A stretch of 64,000 nucleotides of DNA from Vibrio sinus (GTDB lineage Bacteria; Pseudomonadota; Gammaproteobacteria; Enterobacterales; Vibrionaceae). The stretch spans positions 1 to 64,000 of the forward strand of contig NZ_JAMKMR010000016.1 of the NCBI RefSeq assembly GCF_023634645.1, given 5' to 3'. Positions 1 to 10,239 of the stretch are shown in pieces (position 1 is the stretch's first letter; every line of letters begins with the position of its first letter). Position numbers and translations under genes: made by a program. The notes beneath the pieces were generated by a model. The model made no database searches. It saw nothing but the letters and a program-made list of their open reading frames with translations, and was not told the DNA's origin.

Positions 1-144
1 TCTGTAACTTGAATCTTTTCCAGTTGCGATGCTCATGTGCGATTGCACACTGCGCTTCTCACTGAAAAATCTTCGGCGCTACAGAAACAAATTCCTAATC
101 AAAGCAGTTAGAATGTAAGACTTTGATGAACAAAATTTAGCTGC
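1..144. other. Gene-free left edge upstream of tRNA-Asp
   Basis: No coding region or RNA gene could be recognised here. In this group tRNA-Asp often follows a 5S rRNA gene, but no 5S sequence is visible, so any such link lies outside the window. Confidence 0.4.
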
Positions 145-221
145 GGAGTGGTAGTTCAGTTGGTTAGAATACCGGCCTGTCACGCCGGGGGTCGCGGGTT
201 CGAGTCCCGTCCACTCCGCCA
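145..221 (+). tRNA. tRNA-Asp (anticodon GTC)
   Basis: Complete 77-nt cloverleaf with acceptor GGAGTGG paired to CCACTCC, a T-arm containing GGTTCGAGTCC and an encoded CCA end. The anticodon GTC is at 179-181. It reads close to the E. coli tRNA-Asp by eye. A factor-independent terminator follows 10 bases downstream. Confidence 0.97.
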
Positions 222-231
222 TTGAATATGG

Positions 232-259
232 AGCCCTAGTCGAGAGACTAGGGCTTTTT
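232..259 (+). terminator. Rho-independent terminator of tRNA-Asp
   Basis: A 10-bp perfect stem (AGCCCTAGTC / GACTAGGGCT) with a 4-base loop is followed by a T run, directly behind the tRNA. Confidence 0.9.
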
Positions 260-439
260 CGTATTTCTCTTATCATTTTTACGAAAAAAGTGACTCCTGT
301 AACTTTTTCGTTATGTTCTTTTTAGTGGGCCTTATCACCCTTTGTAAGCAAAGCGTACGATTGATAAAAACTGGCTTTTTGATTGCTCGCTTTCTCGCCG
401 ACTTTGGTTAAAATACCTGAAGTGTTTTTTGGAGGACTT

Positions 440-823
440 ATGAATCAATTAGCTATATTAGGGTATATTGCATTAGGAGGTGCATTTGGTGCATGTTCGC
501 GCTATTTAGTAACAGAGTGGTGTACGGCATTATTGGGCAAAGGCTTTCCTTATGGGACCTTAACGGTCAACGTGGTCGGCTCATTTATTATGGGACTACT
601 TATCGCCGCTTTTCAGAGTGAGATACTGTCTACAGACCCTTGGAGGCAGATAATTGGTCTTGGCTTTTTAGGTGCGCTAACCACCTTCTCTACCTTCTCT
701 ATGGATAATGTATTGCTGCTACAACAAGGAGCGATATTCAAAATGGGGTTAAATGTGGTGTTGAATGTCGTATTAAGTATATCAGCCGCGTGGGTTGGTT
801 TTCAGCTCCTCACACGCGCATAA
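440..823 (+). CDS. crcB: Fluoride ion channel CrcB/Fluc
   Basis: A 127-residue, four-helix inner-membrane protein of the CrcB/Fluc family, which forms dual-topology dimers that export fluoride. The conserved pore asparagine is visible in the segment TVNVVGSF (N44), and the phenylalanine-rich pore stretch TTFSTFS lies at about 81-87. The length equals that of the E. coli protein. The start at 440 is chosen over an upstream in-frame ATG at 383 because GGAGGA precedes it at good spacing and the extra 19 residues are not family-like. It is a single gene between tRNA-Asp and the thiamine operon. No fluoride riboswitch was recognised upstream. Confidence 0.95.
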   Translation: MNQLAILGYIALGGAFGACSRYLVTEWCTALLGKGFPYGTLTVNVVGSFIMGLLIAAFQSEILSTDPWRQIIGLGFLGALTTFSTFSMDNVLLLQQGAIFKMGLNVVLNVVLSISAAWVGFQLLTRA

Positions 824-881
824 CCGATATCATAGATTGACATGAACAGGTTGTTAATCTGCATCAATTTCATATAATGGC

Positions 882-968
882 TCTACTTGTCGGAGTGCCA
901 CAAGGCTGAGACCGTTAAACGGGATCCGTTGAACCTGATCAGGTTAATACCTGCGAAGGGAACAAGAG
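882..968 (+). promoter_or_regulatory. TPP riboswitch (THI element)
   Basis: The conserved TPP aptamer parts appear in order: CGGAGTGCC, CTGAGA, ACCTGATC, GGTTAATACCTGCG and AGGGAACAAG. P1 can form between CTTGT at 886-890 and ACAAG at 962-966. It lies about 125 bases before thiC and should reduce thi operon expression when thiamine pyrophosphate binds. Between aptamer and gene there is a short hairpin (CTAGA/TCTAG, 977-991) and a second copy of the 5' P1 strand at 1031-1039. No strong terminator is seen, so control may act on translation of thiC. Confidence 0.95.
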
Positions 969-1081
969 AGACTTGGCTAGATCCTGTCTAGTTATCTATT
1001 CAAGATATCCTTATTTTTTTATAAGGCCATTCTACTTGTAGCATCCATCCGTCAAGCATTTTTATTCTATAAAATATCTAA

Positions 1082-3043
<1,962 letters not shown>

Positions 3044-3046
3044 CTA

Positions 3047-4330
3047 GTGATTGTTCTTGTCCCATCGCAATATATGCAGCTGAAGGATGAGATTGAACTT
3101 TGTTTAGCATTTGCAGCTCGAAGTGGGTTCGACGTTAACGATGTGGAACTGGGCTTAAGTCCAGCTTCACATGTCGTAGTGAAGGATACGCAAGAAATTC
3201 GACTAGATGCGAGCTTCTTGTCATCTTCTAATTCTCACTCAACAACTGATTATTTTATTCACTATCCACTTGAGCATCCGATGAGTTTGGAATCGGCTTG
3301 CAACGCTGTTAAGCAAACGAATTCTCTTGTCTGCATTTCTGTTCACGATGAAGCCCAAGCCTATTTCGATGTCTGGTTTAGCCATTGCCAATTTAAATCG
3401 GTAAAGCGCAACTGTGATGGCGGTAGTAAGGTGGTCAATCCGCAACGTCATTTCGCTTGGATTATAACAAGTTTAGCCCTGCGCTATTCTTTCGATGATG
3501 CTGTTGTCCTCGCCAATAGCTTTGCTAATGTTTCACGTGAAACATGGCCAAGACAATTTGATGACTTTGGCGAAGTTATCATTGGCATTCCAGATCTGGG
3601 TTTACAACCTATCAAAGAACAAACAAAAATTCCTCTGAACTTCACTCCGGTATCGAAAGAAAAGTTAGCTCTATACCCAATAGTAGACAACGCAATTGAT
3701 GTTGAATCCTTGTTGAACCTCGGAGCAAAGACAGTTCAAATTAGACTTAAGCACTTGGATACTAAGCAACGAAAGGCAGAATACAAAAAAGCAATTGATC
3801 ACGGCAAGCGATTAAACGCTCAGGTATTCATTAACGATGATTGGCAACTTGCGATAGAGCTTAACGCATATGGGGTTCACCTTGGCCAGGAAGATCTAGC
3901 AACCGCGGATCTGATTCAAATTTGCAATGCTGGGTTGGCGCTAGGTGTATCAACTCATGGCTATTTTGAAATTCTAAAAACCAACTCAATTAAGCCTAGT
4001 TACATAGCTTTTGGTCAAGTGTATATGGCTAAGTCTAAAGTGGTGGACTCTGCGCCACTTGGATTGACAAAACTACGCTTATTTAGGCAGTTAGTCGAAT
4101 CGATAAAACCTAGTGATTGTACCAAGTTCAATCAAACAGCGACGGTTGCTATCGGTGGTATAACTCTGGACAACGCTAATCAGGTATTAAGTTGTAACGT
4201 TGATGGAATTGCTGTTATTAGCGCAATCGCTGGTTCAAATAGCCAACAAGATACAGTGAATCGGTTTTTGTCCATGATAAACAAACATGTTTTAGCTAAG
4301 AGTGCTTCAGCTACGGAGGCAACATGTTAA
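3047..4330 (+). CDS. thiE: Thiamine-phosphate synthase ThiE with long N-terminal extension
   Basis: Joins HMP-PP and the thiazole phosphate to make thiamine monophosphate. The ThiE TIM-barrel fills about residues 207-420, with QIRLKHLD (early phosphate/substrate loop), FINDDW, GVHLGQEDL, FGQVYMAKSK and AVGG-like IGGI segments. Ordinary ThiE is about 210 residues; this one is 427. The extra 200-residue N-terminus has no motif I can name with certainty. Its segment around residues 140-170 (a helix with SFDDAVVLAN) loosely resembles the last helices of ThiD/ribokinase-type kinases, but the Gly-rich catalytic motif is missing. GTG start at 3047 with GAGG upstream. A parS site lies inside the coding sequence at 3529-3544. 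It overlaps thiF by 7 bases. Confidence 0.93.
   Translation: MIVLVPSQYMQLKDEIELCLAFAARSGFDVNDVELGLSPASHVVVKDTQEIRLDASFLSSSNSHSTTDYFIHYPLEHPMSLESACNAVKQTNSLVCISVHDEAQAYFDVWFSHCQFKSVKRNCDGGSKVVNPQRHFAWIITSLALRYSFDDAVVLANSFANVSRETWPRQFDDFGEVIIGIPDLGLQPIKEQTKIPLNFTPVSKEKLALYPIVDNAIDVESLLNLGAKTVQIRLKHLDTKQRKAEYKKAIDHGKRLNAQVFINDDWQLAIELNAYGVHLGQEDLATADLIQICNAGLALGVSTHGYFEILKTNSIKPSYIAFGQVYMAKSKVVDSAPLGLTKLRLFRQLVESIKPSDCTKFNQTATVAIGGITLDNANQVLSCNVDGIAVISAIAGSNSQQDTVNRFLSMINKHVLAKSASATEATC
3529..3544. promoter_or_regulatory. parS centromere-like site (ParB1 type), copy 1
   Basis: The perfect 16-bp palindrome TGTTTCACGTGAAACA matches the chromosomal ParB site of Vibrio chromosome 1, NGTTNCACGTGAAACN. 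It is embedded in the thiE reading frame, where it encodes part of the N-terminal extension. Confidence 0.92.
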
Positions 4331-5097
4331 ATGACGAGCAATTCCTCCGTTATCAGAGGCAAGTGGCTATGCCCGAAATAGGCGAAAGTGGCCAAGCAAA
4401 TTTGTCTGAAAGCCACGTTCTCGTTATTGGCTGTGGTGGATTAGGCTGCTCAGTCGCTCTTTTTCTTGCTGGCGCAGGCGTAGGAAAGTTAGTTATTTCC
4501 GATGATGACTCTGTAGACATTTCTAATCTGCAACGACAAATTGCCTTTCGAACGGATTCAATTGGATTGAGCAAAACAAAAATGCTAGCCGATCAGATTG
4601 AAATGCTTAATCCAGACGTATCGGTAAGAACTTTGAATAAGAGGCTAAAAGAGACTCAGTTAAAACTGGAAGTATCTCTTGCTGATATCATCATTGATTG
4701 TACCGACAATTTTAGTTCAAGGCATTTGGTTAATCGCATTTGCTTTGAGTCTCGGAAGCCCCTGGTTAGCGGCGCCGCGATTGGTTGGAAAGGGCAGTTT
4801 GTAGTTTTCGATTACCAACAGGCAAACGGATGCTACCGCTGTTTATACCCTTTTGACGAATCACAACAGGCAAGTAAGTGCTCCGATAGTGGAATCATAG
4901 GCCCTGTTGTAGGAACGATAGGTAATCTTCAAGCCCTAGCGGCGATACAAAAGCTTGCCATGGGCAAGTTTCAATTTCCGACACATATGTTGCACAGTTT
5001 TGATGGGTTGAGTTTGGGCTGGCAGCAGTTTGCTATTCCACAGGACCATAGTTGCGATGTTTGTGGTGCGTCAGGTAAGCAGAATTTAGGAAGTTAA
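4324..5097 (+). CDS. thiF: Sulfur-carrier adenylyltransferase ThiF
   Basis: E1-like enzyme that adenylates the C-terminal glycine of ThiS so that sulfur can be loaded for thiazole synthesis. The nucleotide loop GCGGLGC is at residues 36-42, and the SNLQRQ motif is near 68-72. The structural zinc is held by two CxxC pairs (C170/C173 and C244/C247), and C186 fits the active-site/crossover cysteine. 257 residues is typical. It overlaps the end of thiE by 7 bases and is followed by thiS after 2 bases. Confidence 0.96.
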   Translation: MLNDEQFLRYQRQVAMPEIGESGQANLSESHVLVIGCGGLGCSVALFLAGAGVGKLVISDDDSVDISNLQRQIAFRTDSIGLSKTKMLADQIEMLNPDVSVRTLNKRLKETQLKLEVSLADIIIDCTDNFSSRHLVNRICFESRKPLVSGAAIGWKGQFVVFDYQQANGCYRCLYPFDESQQASKCSDSGIIGPVVGTIGNLQALAAIQKLAMGKFQFPTHMLHSFDGLSLGWQQFAIPQDHSCDVCGASGKQNLGS

Positions 5098-5099
5098 CT

Positions 5100-5309
5100 A
5101 TGACTACTATAACCATCACTGTTAATGGTGAACCAAAACGTGTGGCAAACGGTGAGAATCTAAATAATTTAATACGCCAATTTGCATTACCCGAGCAGGG
5201 TTGTGTCTTTACGGTTAATAATGCCATTGTACCGCGAAGTGAGTGGAGTTCGACGCTTATGTCGAATGGTGACACCATTTCACTATTTCAAGCCATTGCT
5301 GGAGGGTAA
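5100..5309 (+). CDS. thiS: Sulfur carrier protein ThiS
   Basis: Ubiquitin-like 69-residue carrier that brings sulfur as a thiocarboxylate to ThiG. It begins [10 protein letters not shown] and ends in the required Gly-Gly (IAGG). Its place between thiF and thiG matches its partners. Confidence 0.96.
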   Translation: MTTITITVNGEPKRVANGENLNNLIRQFALPEQGCVFTVNNAIVPRSEWSSTLMSNGDTISLFQAIAGG

Positions 5310-5317
5310 CCTTTACT

Positions 5318-6082
5318 ATGTTTAAAATTGCTGATTTTGAATTCCAATCTAGATTATTTACAGGTACAGGTAAGTTTGCAGATAGGCAATCCATGATAGA
5401 CTCCATTGTTGAATCTGGTTCGCAAATGGCGACGATGGCCTTAAAGCGTGTCGATCTAGAAAATAAGTCTGATGACATTCTCGCTCCGCTAATCGCTAAT
5501 AAAATAAAGCTTCTACCCAATACATCTGGTGCGACAACCGCTAAAGATGCGGTGTTTGCTGCTCATCTAGCACGTGAAGCTTTAGGTACCAATTGGGTTA
5601 AACTAGAAATCCACCCTGACCCAAGATATCTGCTACCAGATCCAGTGGAAACTTTGCTAGCTGCAGAGCAACTAGTAAAAGATGACTTTATCGTCCTTCC
5701 GTATTGCCATGCAGATCCGGTTCTATGTAAACGTTTAGAAGAAGTCGGGTGTGCTGCGGTTATGCCACTAGGCGCGCCTATTGGATCTAACAAAGGACTC
5801 ATAACTGAGGACTTTCTTAAAATAATCATTGAGCAAGCGAATGTTCCTGTTGTTGTTGATGCAGGGATTGGAGCTCCTTCTCATGCTGCGCGTGCGTTAG
5901 AGTTGGGGGCGGATGCAGTTCTAGTTAACACTGCTATTGCCGCATCAAAGAACCCAACGTTAATGGCTACAGCGTTCAAGTTAGCAACGGAAAGCGGCCG
6001 CATGGCGTATGAGTCAGGCTTAGCCTCGCAAGTGAATCATGCAATAGCATCAAGCCCACTGACTTCATTTCTTGATGAGTGA
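5318..6082 (+). CDS. thiG: Thiazole synthase ThiG
   Basis: TIM-barrel enzyme that assembles the thiazole phosphate from deoxyxylulose phosphate, ThiS-thiocarboxylate and dehydroglycine made by ThiH. It is 254 residues, close to the E. coli length. The Schiff-base lysine is K95 in the segment NWVKLEI. The motifs [12 protein letters not shown] and [12 protein letters not shown] are typical of the family. It is separated from thiS by 8 bases, and thiH follows 8 bases after its stop. Confidence 0.97.
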   Translation: MFKIADFEFQSRLFTGTGKFADRQSMIDSIVESGSQMATMALKRVDLENKSDDILAPLIANKIKLLPNTSGATTAKDAVFAAHLAREALGTNWVKLEIHPDPRYLLPDPVETLLAAEQLVKDDFIVLPYCHADPVLCKRLEEVGCAAVMPLGAPIGSNKGLITEDFLKIIIEQANVPVVVDAGIGAPSHAARALELGADAVLVNTAIAASKNPTLMATAFKLATESGRMAYESGLASQVNHAIASSPLTSFLDE

Positions 6083-6090
6083 GGGTGCTA

Positions 6091-7203
6091 ATGAGTTTCC
6101 ATCAAATATTTCAACAGCTAAATTGGGATGATATTTACCTCTCAATTTATTCTAAAACTAGTAGGGATGTAGAATCGGCGATAGCTAAAGATCGCATCGA
6201 TTTAGAGGATTTTAAAGCACTCATTTCTCCTTCCGCTGAACCATACTTAGAGCAAATGGCAGCCAAATCTGTGCAGCTTACCAGGCAAAGGTTTGGCAAT
6301 ACTATTTCTATGTATATTCCTCTGTATCTTTCCAATTTATGCTCCAATGCGTGCACTTACTGCGGCTTCACAATGGAGAACAAAATAAAAAGAAAGACGC
6401 TAAATACAGATGAGGTGCGCTTAGAGGTCAATGCGATTAAGAAAATGAACTTCGACAGTGTACTTCTTGTAACGGGTGAGCACGAAACTAAAGTCGGGAT
6501 GGAGTATTTCAAGAAAACCATACCCACCATAAAAGAACAGTTTAGCTACCTTGCGATGGAAGTGCAGCCACTAGATGAAGTGGATTATGTGCAACTCAAG
6601 TCGCTTGGGTTGGATGCTGTAATGGTGTATCAAGAAACTTATCATCCTTCCACTTATGCTCAACATCATTTACGTGGTAAAAAGCGTGATTTTATTTATC
6701 GACTCGAAACTCCCGATAGATTAGCTAAGGCTGGAATTGATAAAATTGGTATCGGTGCGCTGATTGGCCTTGAGGACTGGCGCACGGACTGCTTTTTTAC
6801 CGCCAGCCACTTAGATTATTTGCAGCGGCGTTATTGGAAATCACGTTACTCTATCTCGTTTCCAAGGCTACGGCCATGCGAGGGGGGGCTGCAGCCTAAG
6901 TCAATTATGTCTGATAGACAGCTAGTTCAATTAATTTGCGCTTATCGGTTGTTTAGCCACGAAGTCGAGTTGTCACTATCGACGCGCGAATCGGAACACT
7001 TTCGCGACAATGTTCTTCCACTTGGGGTGACACACATGTCTGCGGCGTCTAAAACTCAACCCGGTGGTTACTCGAATGAGCAAAAGGAACTCGAGCAGTT
7101 TGAAATATCGGATGAGAGAAGTGCAATGACAATTGAATCAATGATAAGGCAAAAAGGCTTTGCGCCAGTTTGGCATGATTGGCATTCCGCCTACTCCGGG
7201 TGA
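6091..7203 (+). CDS. thiH: 2-iminoacetate synthase ThiH
   Basis: Radical SAM tyrosine lyase that gives dehydroglycine to ThiG. The CxxxCxxC cluster motif is C84, C88, C91 in CSNACTYC. The protein is 370 residues with this start (E. coli 377). ATG at 6091 is preferred over GTG at 6079 because it has GAGGG 7 bases upstream and avoids overlap with thiG. It is the last gene of the thi operon. There is no thiD or thiM in this cluster. Confidence 0.96.
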   Translation: MSFHQIFQQLNWDDIYLSIYSKTSRDVESAIAKDRIDLEDFKALISPSAEPYLEQMAAKSVQLTRQRFGNTISMYIPLYLSNLCSNACTYCGFTMENKIKRKTLNTDEVRLEVNAIKKMNFDSVLLVTGEHETKVGMEYFKKTIPTIKEQFSYLAMEVQPLDEVDYVQLKSLGLDAVMVYQETYHPSTYAQHHLRGKKRDFIYRLETPDRLAKAGIDKIGIGALIGLEDWRTDCFFTASHLDYLQRRYWKSRYSISFPRLRPCEGGLQPKSIMSDRQLVQLICAYRLFSHEVELSLSTRESEHFRDNVLPLGVTHMSAASKTQPGGYSNEQKELEQFEISDERSAMTIESMIRQKGFAPVWHDWHSAYSG

Positions 7204-7209
7204 GGGGGA

Positions 7210-7225
7210 TGTTTCACGTGAAACA
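7210..7225. promoter_or_regulatory. parS centromere-like site (ParB1 type), copy 2
   Basis: The perfect palindrome TGTTTCACGTGAAACA lies 7 bases after the thiH stop, just before the shared terminator. It is identical to copy 1 inside thiE. Confidence 0.94.
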
Positions 7226-7230
7226 TAAAA

Positions 7231-7255
7231 AAGCGACTCAAAAAATGAGTCGCTT
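7231..7255. terminator. Hairpin terminator between thiH and aminopeptidase P
   Basis: A 10-bp perfect stem AAGCGACTCA / TGAGTCGCTT with a short A-rich loop lies between two convergent genes. A-rich flanks on the left suit termination of the minus-strand gene, but it may serve both. Confidence 0.75.
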
Positions 7256-7291
7256 AGAATTAGCACAATCTATTAGATACTGAGGCTGGGG

Positions 7292-9082
7292 TTAGGAATG
7301 GGTTACTGGTTGAGTAGCATTTCTCAACCAGTCCTTTGTTTCCCCATCAACCAGCGTATTCAAATCTGACCACACTTTTTGGTGATAGTCATTCAACCAT
7401 GCCAGCTCAACTTGGGTTAACAGTGTTACATCAATACAGCGTGTATCAATAGGGCATCGTGTTAACGACTCAAATGTAAGGACCGGGAAGTCACCACTTG
7501 ATTCTTGTTCAACAACCGTCTCCAAGTTCTCAATTCGAATACCATAAGCATCCGCTTTATAGTAACCAGGTTCGTTGGATAAAATCATACCCGCTTCTAA
7601 AGGCACATTAATCTGTTTTTTCGATATACTTTGCGGGCCTTCATGCACACTTAAGAAGTGACCAACGCCGTGACCAGTACCATGATCATAGTCATAGCCT
7701 TCCGCCCATAGGTGGTGGCGTGCCAAGGTGTCAATTTGGTAGCCACAAGTACCTTTAGGGAATCGAGCTTGAGCAACTGAGATATGCCCTTTAAGCACTA
7801 AGGTAAATTGCTTAGTCATTTCAGCACTTGGCTTGCCTATCGCTATCGTGCGAGTGATGTCGGTGGTACCGTCATGATACTGGCCGCCTGAGTCGACCAA
7901 ATATAAAGAGTCGTATTGTAACGCAGCCGGATGCTCTTGGTTTTTGTGATTGTAGTGGCACATCGCAGCATTACCACCAGTTGCTGAAATGGTATCAAAG
8001 CTTAGATCGACAAGGCTGGGCTCTTCTTCTCTAAACTGTTGTAGTCGATCGGCAAGGGTTGCCTCGGTATGACTGACCGATTGTTCAACTTGCTTGTCTA
8101 ACCAGGAAAGGAATTTCACCATTGCTACGCCATCTTTGATGTGGCTTGATTTCATGCCTGATAGCTCGGCAGGGTTTTTAATGGCTTTAGGTAGTGCACA
8201 TGGGTCTAGTGCAGGGACTATAGATGCGCTCACTTTGTCTAAAGTGAGTTTCAGCCAGGCGTTACTTGTACTTGGGTCGATCATGACCTTTTGATTCTCT
8301 AAAGCTTGTAGTCGTGATTCGAATTCAGTAGGAGCAAATACGTTAACGCCTTCGCCGACATGGTCGGAAAAGTTTTCAGGTAAACGTGATTGATCAATAA
8401 AAAACTCAACTTGGCCGTTATCAAAAATAATGGCTTGAGATAGCAAGACAGGTAGCCTAGATACATCGGTACCACGTACGTTTAGTAGCCAGCAGATAGA
8501 ATCTAGTGAACTGATCACCGCGCACTTGGCATCATTGTCACTGATGGTTTTTGCCACTTCCAGGCGTTTTTCAACACTGCTGGTTCCTGCAGCTTGGGTA
8601 CTCATCAAGTAGGCGCTGGACTCAATGGCAGCGGGTCGATCAGACCAAAGAGCATCGATAGGATTCTCTGTTACTTCGACCAGCTGAAACTTAGCGGCTA
8701 ACTCATTTGAAGTGCTCTCATACCACGAATTTGAATGCATTTTAGGGTCGAAAGCGATGCGGGAATTTGCCGAAAGCTTGGCTTTGATCCACTCAACAGG
8801 AGGAAAGTCGATAAGGTGGCAATATTCGAATAGGTCGCTAGGAACTTGACTCTTTACTTGTACCGTATACCGTCCGTCCACGAACATGGCAGCTGAGTCG
8901 CGGCTGATCACAGCTGCGCCAGCTGAGCCGGTAAAGCCAGTTAACCAATGTAACCGTTCATTGTGCTTGGGAATGTATTCCCCTAGGTACTCATCTTCAT
9001 GAGGAATAATAATAGCGTCATAGTTGTTTTGCTCGAGCCAAGAGCGTAACGCGTTCACTTTAGAAATAACGGTTTCAAGCAT
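7292..9082 (-). CDS. Aminopeptidase P family Xaa-Pro aminopeptidase (M24)
   Basis: Cytoplasmic metallopeptidase that removes an N-terminal residue in front of proline. At 596 residues it is the long three-domain form (as in eukaryotic XPNPEP1), not the 440-residue PepP. Two creatinase-like domains occupy about 1-310 and the catalytic pita-bread fold 310-530. The five metal ligands can be placed: D397 (LVDSGG), D408 (TTDITRT), H475 (HGVGH), E504 (NEPGYY) and E518 (RIENL). It is a single gene on the minus strand, convergent with thiH. Confidence 0.92.
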   Translation of the reverse strand: MLETVISKVNALRSWLEQNNYDAIIIPHEDEYLGEYIPKHNERLHWLTGFTGSAGAAVISRDSAAMFVDGRYTVQVKSQVPSDLFEYCHLIDFPPVEWIKAKLSANSRIAFDPKMHSNSWYESTSNELAAKFQLVEVTENPIDALWSDRPAAIESSAYLMSTQAAGTSSVEKRLEVAKTISDNDAKCAVISSLDSICWLLNVRGTDVSRLPVLLSQAIIFDNGQVEFFIDQSRLPENFSDHVGEGVNVFAPTEFESRLQALENQKVMIDPSTSNAWLKLTLDKVSASIVPALDPCALPKAIKNPAELSGMKSSHIKDGVAMVKFLSWLDKQVEQSVSHTEATLADRLQQFREEEPSLVDLSFDTISATGGNAAMCHYNHKNQEHPAALQYDSLYLVDSGGQYHDGTTDITRTIAIGKPSAEMTKQFTLVLKGHISVAQARFPKGTCGYQIDTLARHHLWAEGYDYDHGTGHGVGHFLSVHEGPQSISKKQINVPLEAGMILSNEPGYYKADAYGIRIENLETVVEQESSGDFPVLTFESLTRCPIDTRCIDVTLLTQVELAWLNDYHQKVWSDLNTLVDGETKDWLRNATQPVTHS

Positions 9083-9158
9083 TTAAGTATTCCTTATAGT
9101 TAGGACTTAATCTTTCCTATTGAGTTATTGTTGAGTAGGGTTAAAGTCGACACTAACG

Positions 9159-10130
9159 CTACTCTTTTTCCGCTTGCAACGCAATTGTTCTAAAGTGTAA
9201 AGTTTTTTCTTCAATGATGTTGCGTAGCCATGTCAATGCCGGTTCATTTGCTCTGTCTCGATGCCAGAACAGGGTGTAAGCCATAGGTGGAAATGGCAAA
9301 GGCAAAGGTAGGATCTCCAAATTCAATTGTTTAGACACTAACTCGATGAAATGTCGTGGTGCAGTAAAGACAAGGTCTGTGTAGGTACACAGATTGGCCG
9401 CGCTATTAAAGTCAGGCACTATGATGGCGATATCGCGTTGATGACCAAGATCGGCGAGTCGATAGTCTAGTAGCCATCGGTCGTTGCCATCGCATCTGAC
9501 TTGAACATGCCGAAGGGATAAATACGTCGCTAAATCCCATTGTTGGTTAGCTAATATGGGGTGGTCTTTGCGAACCACACAGAGTGTTGAGTCTTGATAA
9601 ATCTCTAATTCAGCAATGTCATTGGGTGGGAGCATGGTAAGTTTGGCGTCATTAATATCAATGTCTTTGCCGGTGATACCGAGATCTAAATCACCTGACT
9701 GGAGGTTCTTAAAGGTGTTGTCTGCCCAAGAATGGGTGGCAATGGTTAAATTTGGAGCCTGGTGAAATACTTGTGGCAAGAAATGAGAAAATATCAGTGG
9801 GAAGACGCTTTCAACGGTGGCGATATGAAAACAATGGTCGCTCGATGTTGGAATGAATTTTTCTGGTTCGATCAAAATCTCTAATTGGTTAACGATATGA
9901 TCGATTTTGGGCTTAATGTGTAAGGCTTTTGGGGTAGGCTTTAAGCCGTGTGAAGTGCGAACAAACAAAGGGTCATCAAACTGATTTCTGAGCTTCATTA
10001 GCGATTTACTCACTGCTGACTGGCTAAGATTTAGTCGCTGTGCTGCTCTCGTGACGTTTTGTTCGTCGAGCAAGACGCTGAAGCAAACCAGCAAATTCAG
10101 ATCCATTCTTGATAATTTCTGAATGCTCAT
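9159..10130 (-). CDS. LysR-family transcriptional regulator
   Basis: A 323-residue LysR-type regulator. The winged-helix domain is at the N-terminus (NVTRAAQRLNLSQSAVSKSLMKLR), followed by a periplasmic-binding-like effector domain. The ATG at 10130 is preferred to a TTG codon four codons upstream. It is divergent from the Bcr/CflA exporter with about 110 bases between, the classic LysR arrangement, so it probably controls that exporter. The effector is unknown. Confidence 0.9.
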   Translation of the reverse strand: MSIQKLSRMDLNLLVCFSVLLDEQNVTRAAQRLNLSQSAVSKSLMKLRNQFDDPLFVRTSHGLKPTPKALHIKPKIDHIVNQLEILIEPEKFIPTSSDHCFHIATVESVFPLIFSHFLPQVFHQAPNLTIATHSWADNTFKNLQSGDLDLGITGKDIDINDAKLTMLPPNDIAELEIYQDSTLCVVRKDHPILANQQWDLATYLSLRHVQVRCDGNDRWLLDYRLADLGHQRDIAIIVPDFNSAANLCTYTDLVFTAPRHFIELVSKQLNLEILPLPLPFPPMAYTLFWHRDRANEPALTWLRNIIEEKTLHFRTIALQAEKE

Positions 10131-10239
10131 GTGATTTTCCAAATAGGAATATTAACCATGAGTATATATCATTTTCATTCATAGCCCTAAATCGATAGAA
10201 TGCCCGGTTAATGTTAGTTCGATTGGAAATTATGTTGCG

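Noticed and set aside
260..439. Fluoride riboswitch before crcB
   Set aside because: The conserved fluoride aptamer segments were looked for in the leader and not found.
5565..5580. Further parS-like CACGTGAAGC in thiG
   Set aside because: It departs from NGTTNCACGTGAAACN at several positions; only the three listed sites fit.
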